Of a DNA stretch of 64,000 nucleotides, positions 12,579 through 28,384 are shown in pieces. The position numbers and the translations under genes were made by a program. Below the pieces are notes generated by a model. It was not told the origin of the DNA, ran no database searches, and worked only from the letters and a program-made list of their open reading frames with translations. The DNA comes from Bryopsis sp. KO-2023 (taxonomy: Eukaryota > Chlorophyta > Ulvophyceae > Bryopsidales > Bryopsidaceae): assembly GCA_030272585.1 (NCBI GenBank), contig BSYQ01000009.1, positions 806,001 to 870,000 on the forward strand, in the 5' to 3' direction. Within the stretch, counting starts at the first letter, position 1. Each line of letters begins with the position of its first letter.

Positions 12579-13180
12579 TCAGCGACGGGAATAAACTTTT
12601 GTCAGGGTAAACCCCCCGACCACTGCAAGAGCACTCCAGGCAAGGAGTCTCCAGTTTCGGCTCCTTGAGGGGGCGTGGGGGACCACAGGGGCGTCTGGGA
12701 CAATAGGGGCGTCGGGGACCAGCGAGGCGTCGGGGACGATAGGAGTTTGTCTTGTGGGAATGCTGGCTGGCAACGACCTGGGCACAACACCTCCGGCGGT
12801 CTCCACGGAGGTTTCGGTCGATACTTTATGGAGGGGTTGCTTGCGTGTTGGACGGTGGGAGACCATGCTCCAGCCTTCCCCTCTCAGGTCATCAGACTCG
12901 CTTCGCGAAAATTTTCCCACCGCAGCCAACGGGGTCTCTGGAAGCGAGGTAGCCGTTCCCTTCTTTTCCTCTTGAGCTCGGTCCAGCTGTTGGAGTATCT
13001 CCTACAATAAAAACGACCGCATAGAAGCTTAGCTGTCAGAGACGTGCGCCCTTTTGGGGAGGCGCCGTAACGAAGAACTGAAAAAACGTAACAGCACAAG
13101 AACTTGCAAACCTTGTTCGATGCCGTGCGGTCGAGGCCGCCAAGCCCTTCCAGGCTACTGAAGGCGTTTGTGCTCGCCAT
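12579..13180 (-). CDS. Unknown tail-anchored-like protein with Pro-Asp-Ala repeats
   Basis: Family not recognised. Two exons, 13112-13180 and 12579-13001, join in phase to give 163 aa. The N-terminal 40 residues are hydrophilic (MASTNAFSSLEGLGGL, then EILQQLDRAQEEKK). A Ser/Arg-rich middle follows, then four copies of a six-residue unit of the form VPDAPI encoded by an 18-bp tandem repeat at 12670-12741. The last 25 residues form one hydrophobic segment (LLAWSALAVVGGFTL) with a short basic tail TKVYSRR. This layout fits a C-tail-anchored protein of an organelle outer membrane or the ER, with the bulk in the cytosol. The start is the first ATG and lies only 59 bp from the opposing start codon. 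Confidence 0.6.
12670..12741. repeat. 18-bp coding tandem repeat, four units
   Basis: Units begin at 12670, 12688, 12706 and 12724 and share the core GGGGCGTCGGGGAC with a few substitutions. On the minus strand they encode the Pro-Asp-Ala (one Pro-His-Ala) repeats just before the transmembrane tail of the tail-anchored-like protein. The length is in frame, so copy-number change would not break the gene. Confidence 0.85.
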
Positions 13181-13239
13181 CTCCGTAAGTTGTCAGGATA
13201 TGAAAACGAATATCGCAAGAGACCGGACCAGAGGTTGCT
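13181..13239. promoter_or_regulatory. 59-bp divergent start-to-start interval
   Basis: Only 59 bp separate the ATG of the minus-strand gene (13180) from the ATG of the plus-strand gene (13240). Each transcript's 5' UTR therefore probably begins inside the other gene's transcribed region. Confidence 0.4.
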
Positions 13240-13678
13240 ATGCAACCACAGGTTGGTTCGGCTTTTATCCGTGCCGTGCCCGTAGTGGACACCAAGCCGG
13301 TACAGGCCAATTTCTGGAACTTCACGCCAATTTACTGCATGTCCGTCAAATTAAGCGGAAAATGGGCGAGCCTCTTAGGTCGTGACAGACTGGTGGCGAA
13401 TTCGAAACAGGAATTGGTCGAAACTCAGCCGGATCATGTGCTGCTGATCTTGTATCAGGAAGCACAAGCGTACCATGATCCGTTTGAGTATCGGGTTCTC
13501 CACCCAGGCAGGGTTTACGTGTGTGAGTTCGGTGAAATGTGAGGTTGATTGTGTTAGTACGAGGTAAGAGAGACGACCCCAGCTCTCAAAAAAGGAGAAT
13601 GAGAGAAGAGAAACACGCTGGATTATCTTATTATGTCCTTTCTGTTGCAGAGACCTCGGAGAAGTACTGTTACAATAA
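13240..13678 (+). CDS. Small unknown protein
   Basis: Family not recognised. Two exons, 13240-13538 and 13651-13678, join in phase at an Ile codon to give 108 aa. The first exon is dense protein-like sequence (SAFIRAVPVVDTKPVQANFWNF, then CMSVKLSGKWASLLGRDR, then DHVLLILYQEAQAY). The second adds only DLGEVLLQ before the stop. No signal peptide, membrane segment or metal-binding cluster is visible, so a soluble protein is likely. Without the intron the frame would stop nine bases after the donor with nearly the same protein, so the last exon is the least certain part. Confidence 0.5.
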
Positions 13679-14189
13679 TGTAATTGTTGTTGTTGCGCCT
13701 CGTAATTTTCCAGACCCTCTTGAATCTTGGAAACATTCCTCTTTTCATGCTAGAGGGTCTGGTTGATTCGATACATACGAGAAAAAAAATCTTCTTTTTT
13801 TTCCGTAAAGAGGTGACCAGTAACTCAGAATCACTGGGATCACTATCAATGGAAACCCCAGCAGAAAGTAATTTTTCTGAATAAATTCCTTGACAAACTT
13901 AGGACAAGCACCCGAAATCTCCCTCTCAGAAAGCCCAAGCAATTGAACGATTCACATCATCCGGACAAAAAAAATCAACAGGTGTAGCCCCCCACCCAAT
14001 TTTCCTCTCTCTCAAAAACACCCTGGTCTAACAAAACAATGCACAAATCCCCAAACACAGGAAAACAAACAAGGACACAAGAATAAAGAAGAGCATAATT
14101 TTCAAAATCCAATTTGAAAGGGCTCACTGTGTCAGTAAACCTTCGTCAGACTGCCATATCATATGTGGCAGGCAAGTCTTTTTTCTTTT
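13679..14189. other. Convergent intergenic region
   Basis: Between two 3' ends, AT-rich with A- and T-runs. No exon-like sequence seen. Confidence 0.45.
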
Positions 14190-17100
14190 TTAAAAGGCTG
14201 TGGCACTGGCGATCTCGTCTGGGTGGTACCCCATGCATTCCTCATGGTCAATCCTCACATAGAGGCGCTTATCCACATCGTAGTTTTTGACACCATCGTT
14301 GTAGTCCTCTCGGCTGCAGGGCAATTCCAGCTCCTATTTTCGTCAGAAAAAAAAAAGCCAACCGTTAGGCCTCACGAAAGTCGAATCCATCATTTTACGT
14401 TTCGATCAAGCATTCCTCTGCACCCCTGAAATAATAGGGAATACTTCCCACAAAAAACCAATAATAGTGTTTCATTGATGGACCATGGCCAGTAGTTGAG
14501 CCCATGGCGTGAAAAAAAAATATTGTGTCGAAACTGGTGGGGGGCAATGGTGGTCCATCAATGGGGAATCTTACCACTCCATCATCAAACTTGAGGACAT
14601 ATCTGATTACAAAGCCCAGATGCAACATATCTTTGACGGTGACAGGGGCAAGATCTTCCCCAGGTTGCATTTCCTCAAACACTTGCAACCTCCTGGGACG
14701 GAACATCACCATGGGCTTATCCGTAGGAAACTTCATCTTGCGGATTAACTGTGACACAACAGCAAAGGCTTGATGACCTGCCCAGAGATTTTCCCCTTGG
14801 TTTTGCCTCTTGGGAAAAAGATGGACACACTAGGTTGTAGTTTTGCTGGTTTCATCAGCCATAGATGAATTAATGGAGTTGAATGGGTGGCAAATCAGTC
14901 CATGGCTCATAATCTCCATAGAGTGCATAGCTTCCATGGTTTGCTTTTCTTTCAGTTTTCATTGAATCACAGCCCCCTTGCAGCATTCGCAGCAGATTAA
15001 GCGATGCTTGTTAATTTTTACCTGTGATTTGACTGGGACCGTGGCGATCTCCCCAACGAAGTTCATAACGAAAGGGCTCGCTGGTCTTTCCCTCACATCC
15101 TCCGGCGTTCCGATTTGTTCGATCCTTCCCTGATTGAAAACCACCACCTCGTCTGCCAGATCGAATGCCTCTTCCTGAAGCAAAAAGAACCAGACTTCAT
15201 TTTTTTTGCTGTGTGACGGATTAAGGGGGGTTGATGAATCGACACAGTTGGAATACACCGCGTGGTTAAACCACAGTTGGACCTGGGGAAAGAGATTTTC
15301 AATGTTTAGTTTCAAAGACGTTGCTTTTCCTGGTTTGGACTGTCATGTGCAGAGCTGTATGTATTTATTTGGTGATTGCATGGAAGGTTCTTTTTCCTGA
15401 TGCAGCACCTCCAGTGTTGGGGAATGCGAGCCTTTTCACAAGTCTGACCTGGTCGTGGGTAACGATGATGGAAGTCAGATTCAAGCCCTGGACGATTTCC
15501 TTCATGCTTCGTCGCAAACTTCTTCGAACCAAAGCATCCAGAGCCCCAAAAGGCTCGTCCAACAGAAGTAATCTTGGAAAAAAAAATGAAAAGAAAATAG
15601 TGTTCTTATTCTCTCTGCAAGCACATGTACATAGCCAATAATTCTCCGCGGCAAGCCCCGTGATCAATTACTTGTAAAAAACAATAAAAAAAAACATCCA
15701 GCAGACCTTGACGGACGGATTCATCACACGAAGAGTCTGATGTCTTGTTCTTGTGTAACTTTTTTTCTTAATTTTCACCTCGGAGAGCATGCAAGGGCTC
15801 TGGCAAGGGCTATCCTTTGCCTCTGGCCTCCAGATATTTGCGAAGCATAACGATCTTCGAGACCGGGCAATTCCACTAGACGCAGAAGATCATCCACTCT
15901 GCAACATATTTCATTCACCCCCAGAAAGCCAAAAAAAGCGAATGAGCGGGTTAATGAGCTTGCAGAAGAAAACTGGATACAACAAACAGCAAATTCCGAG
16001 AAAAGTAGAAAATTTTCAAATAAAGGAATGCTACCGAACATCCTATGGTTGCTAAGGATACATGGGCCAATGTGTCGAAAGCCTTACCTTTTCTTGTGAT
16101 CTATATCCAGTTTTCTGATTTTCAGTCCGAACGCAATGTTTTCAGCAACCGTCATGTGGCCGAAGAGAGCGTAGCTCTGGAAGACCATGCCCAAGTTTCG
16201 GTCTTGGACAGGCGTTTGTGTCACATCTTCATCTGGAAAAAAGTACAAAAGTCAACCAGACGAAGCGGAAAAACATTTTTGCTGACTAGGATGTGCCTGT
16301 TTCTGAGTAGAAGCCGCTCGATAGGTCAATCCAGGCAATTTTTTTTTTCTTTTTTCTTTTTTTTTTTTGTCGCTGGGAGGGGGGCAATAATCTGCACACT
16401 GTGTGTTGGATTTTTTTTCTTAGAAAGCTCATCTGCACATTAATTCTCTAGTCTCGGCTTTTTATTTTTTGCATTTCAGACTTCGATGCCACGTTTTTTA
16501 ACTGGAGAGCGCATTCAGAAGGTCTTGCATGTACCGACATTAATATCTCGCAAAGAATATAGCGAAAAAATATCAGATTCGCAACATGAACCTATATTTG
16601 CGTGTGTGTGTGTGCGAAAGAAACAACTCACTGTCAAACAGGATCTGCCCCTCTGTAACTTCTTCGAGCCCCGCAATCATGCGCAATAAGGTCGTCTTGC
16701 CTACAATTCACCATTACACAACCACCCTTTCTTTTTACGCCGGCCAATGCAACTGTCAATGATGACCAAATTTATCATATTATAGATCGAGTGATCGAGT
16801 GATACATCTGCGTAGAACACCAAAAAAAGAAGAAAAAAAACGCTTTTGCTGCCTTTTAGTAAGTTTTTTTGGTTTGATTGAACAACCATAGGCATCGCCA
16901 TATCAACACATAAATAAATGTATTACTAATTTTCATATCTGGATATATACGTCACAGGGGAAAAACAATTTCTGTATGTTCAATCACAAACTCACCTGAC
17001 CCTGAAGGCCCAAGCAGCGCCACAATCTTTCCGGGGGAAACATTCAAGCTGACATTATCCACAGCCGTGAATTGACGTTTCTTCGACTTGTACGTTTTCA

Positions 17101-18115
17101 CAACATTCTTGACCTGAGAAAAATTGAGTTTTCACACAAAAAGATGTCAGATCAAAGCCCCTTTTTCTCCGAAAAAAGCCTTTCAAATAATTATATGCAT
17201 TATTGTGTGAATTATGTGAATTGAAGCCTGTTCAACTTTGGGTTTCGTGTGAACAATCTATAAATAGATCTCACCTTTAGGGTCAGAGCCAATTGATCTG
17301 TGGAGGTCTCCCAAAAAGAGGCACTCACATTGGAAGACACGCTAGGCATATCCTGAAAACACCACATTCAACCCTTTCTCCAAATCTGACAGATGAAATT
17401 CACACAGGAAGATGCAGACAGGTTTTTCACCGATCTCACACCAGCCAGCGGGTCATTGGTTTGACAAGACTTCATTGAAGACGATCTGCTCCAAGATTGG
17501 GGAAAGAGCTGATGAATTGAGTGGGTTTTTTCTTTCTTTTTCTTTTTTTTGTTCAATATTTTCTTACAACGGGTTGTTACTACAAGAGCATATCACCACT
17601 TTGCAGACAGTGGAATGATGCGATTTTTTGGAAATGCTCACCTCGATATCAACAGCTGTAGCTTCCATCGAAGATTTAGATGTCCTTTTTCCATCGGATC
17701 TGAAATTTGAAAGGCATCAAGAATGAAATACCAATTACAGGATTACCTGTTTGTCTGTGTAATCTTTGTTTGTTGTTGTTTCATTCTTCTAGGAGGGGTG
17801 CATACACACTCAGGATAAAGCAGGATTTAAAAAAAAATGTTTTTATGTTTGAAAACAATAACTTTGCAGGGCACCACTCCACCTGGAAAACACGTCACGC
17901 CGGGGTCTTGTCGTCAATCCCTGCAAGACAACTTGTTCATCAAAATAAGCCGTCATCTCCAGCAGGCGTGGAGCCGGTTTTCAGTTATTTGCACTCAGGA
18001 AAAGGCGATTAGGTCGACAAGACTTCCAGCGTCCCACCTTGACGCGACGAACGGAGGGAGTCGGCGCGCTCGCCGTCCAGCCGCCGACACCCGCGAGTTG
18101 ATCGGAAGCTTTCAT
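14190..18115 (-). CDS. Sulfate/thiosulfate-type ABC transporter ATP-binding protein (CysA-like), probably plastid-targeted
   Basis: ATPase subunit of a plastid-envelope sulfate importer, the nuclear-encoded counterpart of cyanobacterial CysA (family knowledge; green algae have a comparable Sabc). At least eleven exons. N-terminal exons (18040-18115, then near 17885-17925, 17640-17700, 17317-17352 and 17277-17310) encode a Ser/Thr/Arg-rich, weakly conserved leader of about 75 residues. The ABC core follows: Walker A GPSGSGKTT split by an intron, Q-loop in [13 protein letters not shown], signature [16 protein letters not shown], Walker [14 protein letters not shown] and switch His in [16 protein letters not shown]. 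After [17 protein letters not shown], a CysA-type C-terminal domain reads [13 protein letters not shown] and ends DEIASATAF. No permease gene lies in the window. Divergent from PEX11 (482 bp between starts). Confidence 0.85.
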
Positions 18116-18597
18116 TTCTGTCTAGCGGAGTGCTGAAACGCTCGTGCGTCCGTTTGAGGTCCGCTTGCGACGTTGAAAAGAAACGCGCGTCAGGCTTTTT
18201 TTTCCCTGAGAAGAGCGAGATGCTGGAAGGGTGACGTCACTTCATGCAATTCAGATGTCGAGCCGATTGGTGATGCATTGTGTTCGTTGTTGAAAGAAAC
18301 TCTCGCTTACAGGACTGTGGTCGAACATGCATTTTTTTTTCTGCTGCTTGGCTCATCTCGCTGCCCCCAACAGCGTTGAGCGTCACTGCGTCCACCGTTT
18401 ATCAAAGAGTTCCCGGCAAACACAAGCGCCCACCCAAACACTCCGATCCCAAGGATTGAATGACATCAATCTGTACAGACACTCTGACGAGTACTGGCCA
18501 CGTCACTTCTTCCTAGGCCACGTTGCTTATTCCGAATCCTCGCCAAGCGGCAATAGCCCTGCGAGTGTGTTTCTCCTGTGTTTTTCTCGAGCCAGCT
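18116..18597. promoter_or_regulatory. Divergent intergenic region, CysA-like / PEX11
   Basis: 482 bp between opposing starts. It contains the perfect 10-bp palindrome GTGACGTCAC at 18231-18240, a CRE/bZIP-type TGACGTCA core. A second ACGTCA occurs near 18500 in CCACGTCAC. Whether these act on either gene is inference. Confidence 0.5.
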
Positions 18598-20002
18598 ATG
18601 CCGCCATACGTGTACTCGGACCACCTCAAGGTACTCAGCTTATCGTCTCGAATTGCATCCGTCCAGAATTTCTGAGCCCCGGCTGAATGCTCAGTTCCTG
18701 TTCCCCCACAGGTCCTGAACCAGTTTCTCGGAAAATCAGACGGGAAGGACAAGCTATGTGCGACAATCCAGGTACGCTATTGTGGTTTTTTTTCCAAGTT
18801 TCTGACCCGTGACGTCTATTCTAGACGGTCGATGAAATGATGTATTTGTTTTTGCTCGGCGCGCAGTATGCGTGTATGTTCCTTTCCGCTGGAGAGGCGG
18901 GGAACGTAAAAAAGATTCAAGCATCCGTTGCTGCGGCTAGGAAAGTGTTTCGAGTCATGAAGGTGGGGATAAACACAATTGAATGAATTCTGTGAAATCA
19001 AAAATGGTGCTGCTGGCCAGCCTGACCAGAGAGGTCATTCATTGTTCTTCAGAATAGACACTGAGAATCCTGTGTTTGAAAGAAAAATGCTGTCAAGTGC
19101 GACTGTGAATATTCCACTCGCCTCAAGACACCGAGTTTTTTTATTTGTTGTTGTAATTCTTTGTCCAGCCTTTGGAATCTTTGACCCCGCTGTTGCTCAA
19201 TCCCGGATTCCTGGGAAACAGACCTGGCCTTATCGAAGCAATCGGCAAGGTAGGTGGAAGCCCCTGTTCCCTTTCTATTCTCATCATATCGAATAGCACA
19301 GTTCTTTGTACAAGGTCATATTTCCAATTGAAAGTGATGGTCTCATTTGTTCCCATAGTGTGTGTGCAGTTAAAATCGGTCCTCATGGCTGGATACTTCT
19401 CTTTCGATCATCTCATTTGGTCGGGCCATGCGGGTTTAGTCACCGACACGGAGCTTTTGGCAAGAATCCAGAAAATTTCATCGTCCTGCTGGTTTGGGGG
19501 ATCTTTGTGTGTGATCATTTGCGAGTGTTTCGAAATTTTGAACCTCGCTGCTGTTGAGCGGGCGGAGGAAAACGACGAGGATTGGGCCAAAGAGCAAAAC
19601 AGAGTGAAAAATGAAATACGGCGTCGGTCGTTGACTCTCACGCATGCCTGCCTGCAGGTAAGGTCCCCAACACGTTCGATATGAAGATGCGAAAGTGACC
19701 CATCAGGATTGTAACCTTTCAAATTTTTCTTGTTGGTTCTTTTTTTTTTTTTTTTTGGGGGGGGGGGGTCTATAGGTTTGATGTTTTTCTTTCACCTGTG
19801 ATTTCTTGCTGTCCATTTTGTTGTGATGCTATTTTTTTTGTTTGAATTTGTGCAGGCCACCCTGGCCATTGGTATCTTACAACTGCTGCCTTTGAAGCCT
19901 CGAGCAGTGGGGCTCATCGGAGCGATCACATCTGCCCTCAATTGCTACATGCTCTTTCCCTCTCTCCCCAAAAGAGTTGAAAAAACTACTAAAAAGGATT
20001 GA
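18598..20002 (+). CDS. PEX11: Peroxisomal membrane biogenesis protein PEX11
   Basis: Peroxisome elongation/division factor. Exon 1 encodes MPPYVYSDHLK, followed by VLNQFLGKSDGKDKLCATIQ, the conserved N-terminal amphipathic region. Next come TVDEMMYLFLLGAQYACMF with a segment ending AARKVFRVMK, an exon with PLESLTPLLLNPGF, a long exon (about 19366-19658) with AGYFSFDHLIWSGHAGLVT and hydrophobic CWFGGSLCVIICECFEI, and a last exon beginning near 19857 with ATLAIGILQLLPLKPRAVGLIGAI. The DHLIW and late hydrophobic GLIGAITS pattern is that of PEX11. It ends in a Lys-rich tail (KRVEKTTKKD) facing the cytosol. Length is about 235-240 aa, normal for the family. Confidence 0.85.
19740..19768. repeat. 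T17-G12 homopolymer junction
   Basis: Seventeen T followed directly by twelve G in the last PEX11 intron. Similar T-then-G runs occur at 30153-30174 (T11-G11), and the reverse form C-then-T at 30932-30948 and 39693-39710. Confidence 0.9.
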
Positions 20003-21013
20003 ACCCCTGAAAAAAATTCCAGGGATGACAATGATTTCTTTTCTTTTACCCAGAATTGAAACACAAGGGGTTTGGATTATGTATGTAGGCAAGACAAAAA
20101 ATAGGGGGGGGGGGATAGGGGGTGGGGGAGGAAAATACGAGTTTTAGCTTGGGGCTCAATGGAGAGGAAAGATGGCCTGAAAATGAAATATCCGTGGTTG
20201 ATCAAATAGTTGGAAGATTGTGACACAATTTTTTTTTTTTTGGTTAAATCCCTAGAGATTGTGCACATCATAAATTTATCATGGGAGGGGGAAAAAAGGT
20301 CAAGGGTATATATTCAGGATGTTTCATTCTTAGAAAAAAAAAAACGAAGAGGTAGGGACAGGTAGGTCATGAAAGACGGCACCTTGTTTTTTTGGTGTTC
20401 GGTGTTTTGAAATCTTTGTGCAAGAAAACTGTGATATTGTGTGTGTACAACAGAGATATATCAATTTATGCAACAGTTAACAAAGATGGAAAATCTACGC
20501 AGAGGAGCATTTTCTGCATGTACCTATTTTCAATAACAGGAGATGGATTTTCTTTAATCTTGGACACCAATGGAGTTTTGGAGGAGGTTTTTAAAATGGG
20601 ATGAAGTCGACACAAGCAACCATAGTTGTCAGTCCATCCCATAGACCTCGCAACAGCGGATCAGCACGAAAGAAATTGTCAAAAACGGTTTTCTGCCTCG
20701 GCACGGATTGCCCACAGAGGACAACGATTTTGATAGTCAGGTTCACGTCAATTCTTCACATCCCAAAAGGAACGAGTTGGCGGAAAGAAAAGATTTGACT
20801 TCGAAGGGATTGCGCCAGTCCAGAGTGGAACAATTTTCGAGACGCTGATACCGCAACCGACTCCAACTGTCCGTTTCGCGCAAATTCAGCCACCTACGAT
20901 TCCCCTTCGACGAAGAAGCATCGCCATCGGTTAACGACGCGAGTAAAGAGTGTGAAAAAAGGCGATTTTCTGGAGCATTGCGGCGCGCGCGACTTCGTTA
21001 ATCGTTGCGAGTT
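20003..21013. other. Intergenic region between PEX11 and HMCES
   Basis: About 1 kb between tandem plus-strand genes. It contains a G11 run at 20104-20114 and many T-runs, then rises in G+C towards the HMCES start, where the promoter probably lies (about 20800-21013). No exon recognised. Confidence 0.45.
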
Positions 21014-22673
21014 ATGTGCGGGAGGGCCAGGTGTTCGCTGGCACCAGAGGAGTTTGCTCAACATGCAGGCGTGTCGGAGGGAAAATGGAAAAACCGCGAC
21101 AAGTATCGCCCTGATTACAACGCGGGTCCAGGCACCTGGATGCCAGTGGTGAAGGCAGGTGATGATGGAACGAAGGAGTTGGAAACGATGAGGTGAGGAT
21201 GCATTACGTAAGCCGCCGACAGACATACGTACTCGCGCGTACAACAATCCTAAAAATCAAAGTCCGATTTGTTTTAGCCACAAACCACCACACATGTAAA
21301 GATGTTCTTATTCCCCAAAAATCATCAAAGATTTCCTTAGTCAGAAAAACACATAATAGATGATTCTTCCCATTTTCTTGAATCGCTTTTCTCAACAGGA
21401 TTAAAAACTGAAGGCTGGTTTGTGTGGTTTTCAGATGGGGATTGATTCCTAGCTTCACCAAGTCAGGCACCGAGCTGGATTTTTTCCGAATGTTCAATGC
21501 TAGATTGGAAACCCTGTTGGAGAGCCCTGTCTTCCGCAGACTGGTTACGGGACGGCGATGTGTCGTGATCGTGAATGGCTTTTATGAGTGGCACAATGAA
21601 TCCGAGTCCAGAAAGCAACCTTACTATGCATGTCTGGGCCCAAACGAAGTGATGAGATTTGCAGGGCTGTATGATTGCTGGCATGGTACGGTGGGATTTT
21701 TTATGCTCTATTGGTCGTTGGTTGTGGTAATTAATGCCCAAAAACTGTTTTTCTTGAAAATCAAGAGGAAACCTTGGAAGGAAGCGTGTTGTGCCCTGAT
21801 TATCTAATCGGAAGCTTTTCTCCCCCTTTTTGAAACCTCCTGACAAATCGTTCGAGCGATTTCTCCTTTAGAGTCTGTTGTAGTTTCATTGTTGAATTCC
21901 TTGGACTTGTTTTTGTTCCTTTTTCTTGGTTCAGATGGAAACACTGGCGAAAATCTCCACACTTTCACAATGATCACAACCGACTGCAGCCCTCGGATCA
22001 AATGGCTTCACAACAGAATGCCAGTCATCCTCCGGTCCAAGTCCCAAGAGGCCGAATGGCTCAATTCAAAAGGGGCTATTGGTGCCAAACTGTTCACACC
22101 TTACAACGGTGAGGATTTGGTCTGGCACCCTGTCACCCATGAAATGGGAAAAAGAACCTTCAAGGGCCCGGAATGCTGCAAAGATGTAAGGAAGAACGGA
22201 ATTGCAAGATTTTTCCAACGGAAAGCGGTGAGTTTTTCGACTATCTTTTCCAAGAGCCTCGGTTTTCTTGTGCAGCCCAAAAAAGTCTGACTGGAGACAC
22301 TCTCTAGAAGTCATGGTTTCCATTGAATCATTTGAAGGGAACAGTGGAAGCTGAATATATATATATTTGTAGGTATTTTACTCAACTTTTTTTCTTTGAT
22401 TTGCACTCTCAGGTGAGGAAAGAAGTGACGGTCAAAACGGAACAAAAACAGGAAACAAAGCAGGACCCGGACCAGAAATTCAATGCAGAGGCCCTGATCA
22501 AAAACTCCACCAGTGATTCTGAAGAAGATGAGGGTTTGAGGGTGACAAGATTGAAAAGGAAAAGAGCTGCTCTTTCAGGGACTGTGCCCAGGGCTCCTCC
22601 CTCTTCCCCAGTTTCGCTGAAAAGATCGAAAACAAATCAACCTTCCATCGCTGCGTATTTTCCTCGGAAATGA
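21014..22673 (+). CDS. HMCES: SRAP-domain abasic-site DNA-crosslinking protein (HMCES/YedK family) with PIP box
   Basis: Shields abasic sites in single-stranded DNA at replication forks by forming a thiazolidine crosslink through Cys2 after Met1 removal (family knowledge). The ATG at 21014 begins MCGRARCSLAPEEF, so the catalytic Cys2 is present and this start is decisive. Four exons follow: start to about 21193; about 21434-21687 (RWGLIPSF, FNARLETL, then CVVIVNGFYEWH, supplying the conserved Asn, Arg and Glu); about 21936-22226 (FTMITTDC, then IHNRMP-like LHNRMPVIL, which includes the active-site His); and about 22412-22673. The C-terminal exon is charged and disordered, with basic KRKRA stretches. 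It ends in QPSIAAYFPRK, a PCNA-interacting-peptide motif (Q-x-x-I-x-x-Y-F). Confidence 0.92.
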
Positions 22674-23844
22674 GGGATGCTGTGAAGGAACTGTAGCAGG
22701 ATTTGTGTGGGTGTAAAAAAGTGTGATGTTTTGCAAGGGGGTTGAGAGAAGAAAAAGAAGAATGATGGCAGGAGGAGAGTGTATACTGAATCTGTAATAT
22801 TTTCTGCTATGTCAAAAGGAAACAAATCAATCACCTCGGCTTCCGAGTTCTCTGCCTAGCTGATGGTTTTTTTGTGGCAGGATTTCTTTCAACTACCCAG
22901 ATTCAATTTCAATTTTAAAGCTGGTTATGATGTTACCCAAGGACACAGAAATATGAATTCCCACAAGATTATTGAAATGAACTGTACAATACACTCTTGC
23001 TGGATGTTCTTGGACAGGCAGATTCTTGAGGAAGAATGCCTACATGATGTTTTGATTCAGAGCCAGTCACCACCGCATTTGAAACTGCATATACAGACTT
23101 CGTATTTTTCTTTTCATTGTTCGTCTAAAAATATCAGCTGCTATCATACAACATCACTCTCGTGCATTCCTGGGGACATTGCTTAGCAAAGTGGCATTCA
23201 GTCATTCAATTTTTTTTGGTATTTTCTCTTTTCTTTCCTGTCCCCTTCAGCCGAAAAAAAAATAACACCCTAGAAGAAAAGAAAAAAAAAATCATATATA
23301 TATTTTTTTTAATCGATTGAGCTCAACACACATCCAAGCAATTCTTCTTCCAAAACCACTTCCAGTGTAAGCAGCAAAGAATAATAATGAAACACAAATT
23401 TCCTGAAAGTTTTGATTTTACCCTTTCAATGACCTTTTTTTTGGTCACCACTTTTTGCTTGGTTCCCCACTTCCAGCTCACTCTCTCACTCTTTTTGCCC
23501 ACCTTCCAAACTAACCACCCCTTCATAATCATCATTTTTTTTTCCACTCCTTTCCCCTTTTTTTTTGTTTCAACCACTTCCACAATACTTTTGAATACAC
23601 CACCCCCACTCCATTTCTTCCTCCCTTTATTATGTTTTTTTCTTTTGAAGGGCAAAAAAAGAAACAAAATCAGCCTCACCCCACCAAACCAAACGACGAG
23701 GGAAAAACAAAATCACTCCGAAACTCGAAACCTTTGTACATGTCCTTTTTCTTTCATCCTCCCCTTCCTGAAACCCCACTCTTTTTTCCAAAAAAAGAGA
23801 TTTTGCTTTTTTTTTCCCAAAGTGCAGCGGATCGAGAACTCTTT
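22674..23844. other. Convergent intergenic region, pyrimidine-rich
   Basis: Between HMCES and CDC48 3' ends. The right half (about 23400-23840) is strongly C/T-biased on the plus strand and produces long low-complexity open frames (Phe/Pro/Ser/Thr-rich) that I do not regard as genes. It probably includes the CDC48 3' UTR, which is purine-rich in the sense direction. Confidence 0.5.
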
Positions 23845-27916
<4,072 letters not shown>

Positions 27917-28384
27917 AGCGTTGGTGTTCGAATAAGCTGGGTGAAGAACGCACGCTTTTTTCGAGTGGTAGTAAAATTTGTGTCCAGATGTTTGAACGTC
28001 GATCCGTCTTTTTTTTTTTCAGCGGTTTGAAACAATTCAAGTGGTGTCGGGAAACCAACAAGAAGTGGGATTGAGGAGAGACGTTTCTCGAAAGCTCGAT
28101 CAGTCAGAAATACGTACGGTGAGTTACCGTGACGTCTGAAACGTCATCTAGACACCACGTTTCGCAAGTCCAGCGCACGCTTTGCAATGCTGGAAACGAT
28201 CGTTGCGTGAAAGAGAAGTGGGGCCTATCGAAACGCCGCCCTGTGCAAAAACAACGAACTTCGCCGGAGGAGGTTTTCCTCCGCGCTGTTTGGTTGATTC
28301 AACCTTGAAGTGGCCTTGCTTGGCACCAGTAGTTAGTCACCGAACGAAAGTGGTGGTTTGTTTGTGTGGGCCGAACAAACAAGC
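27917..28384. promoter_or_regulatory. Divergent intergenic region, CDC48 / PAM
   Basis: 468 bp between opposing starts. TGACGTCT at 28130-28137 and AACGTCAT at 28140-28147 are two closely spaced bZIP/CRE-like half or near-full sites. No TATA box is evident. Confidence 0.45.
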
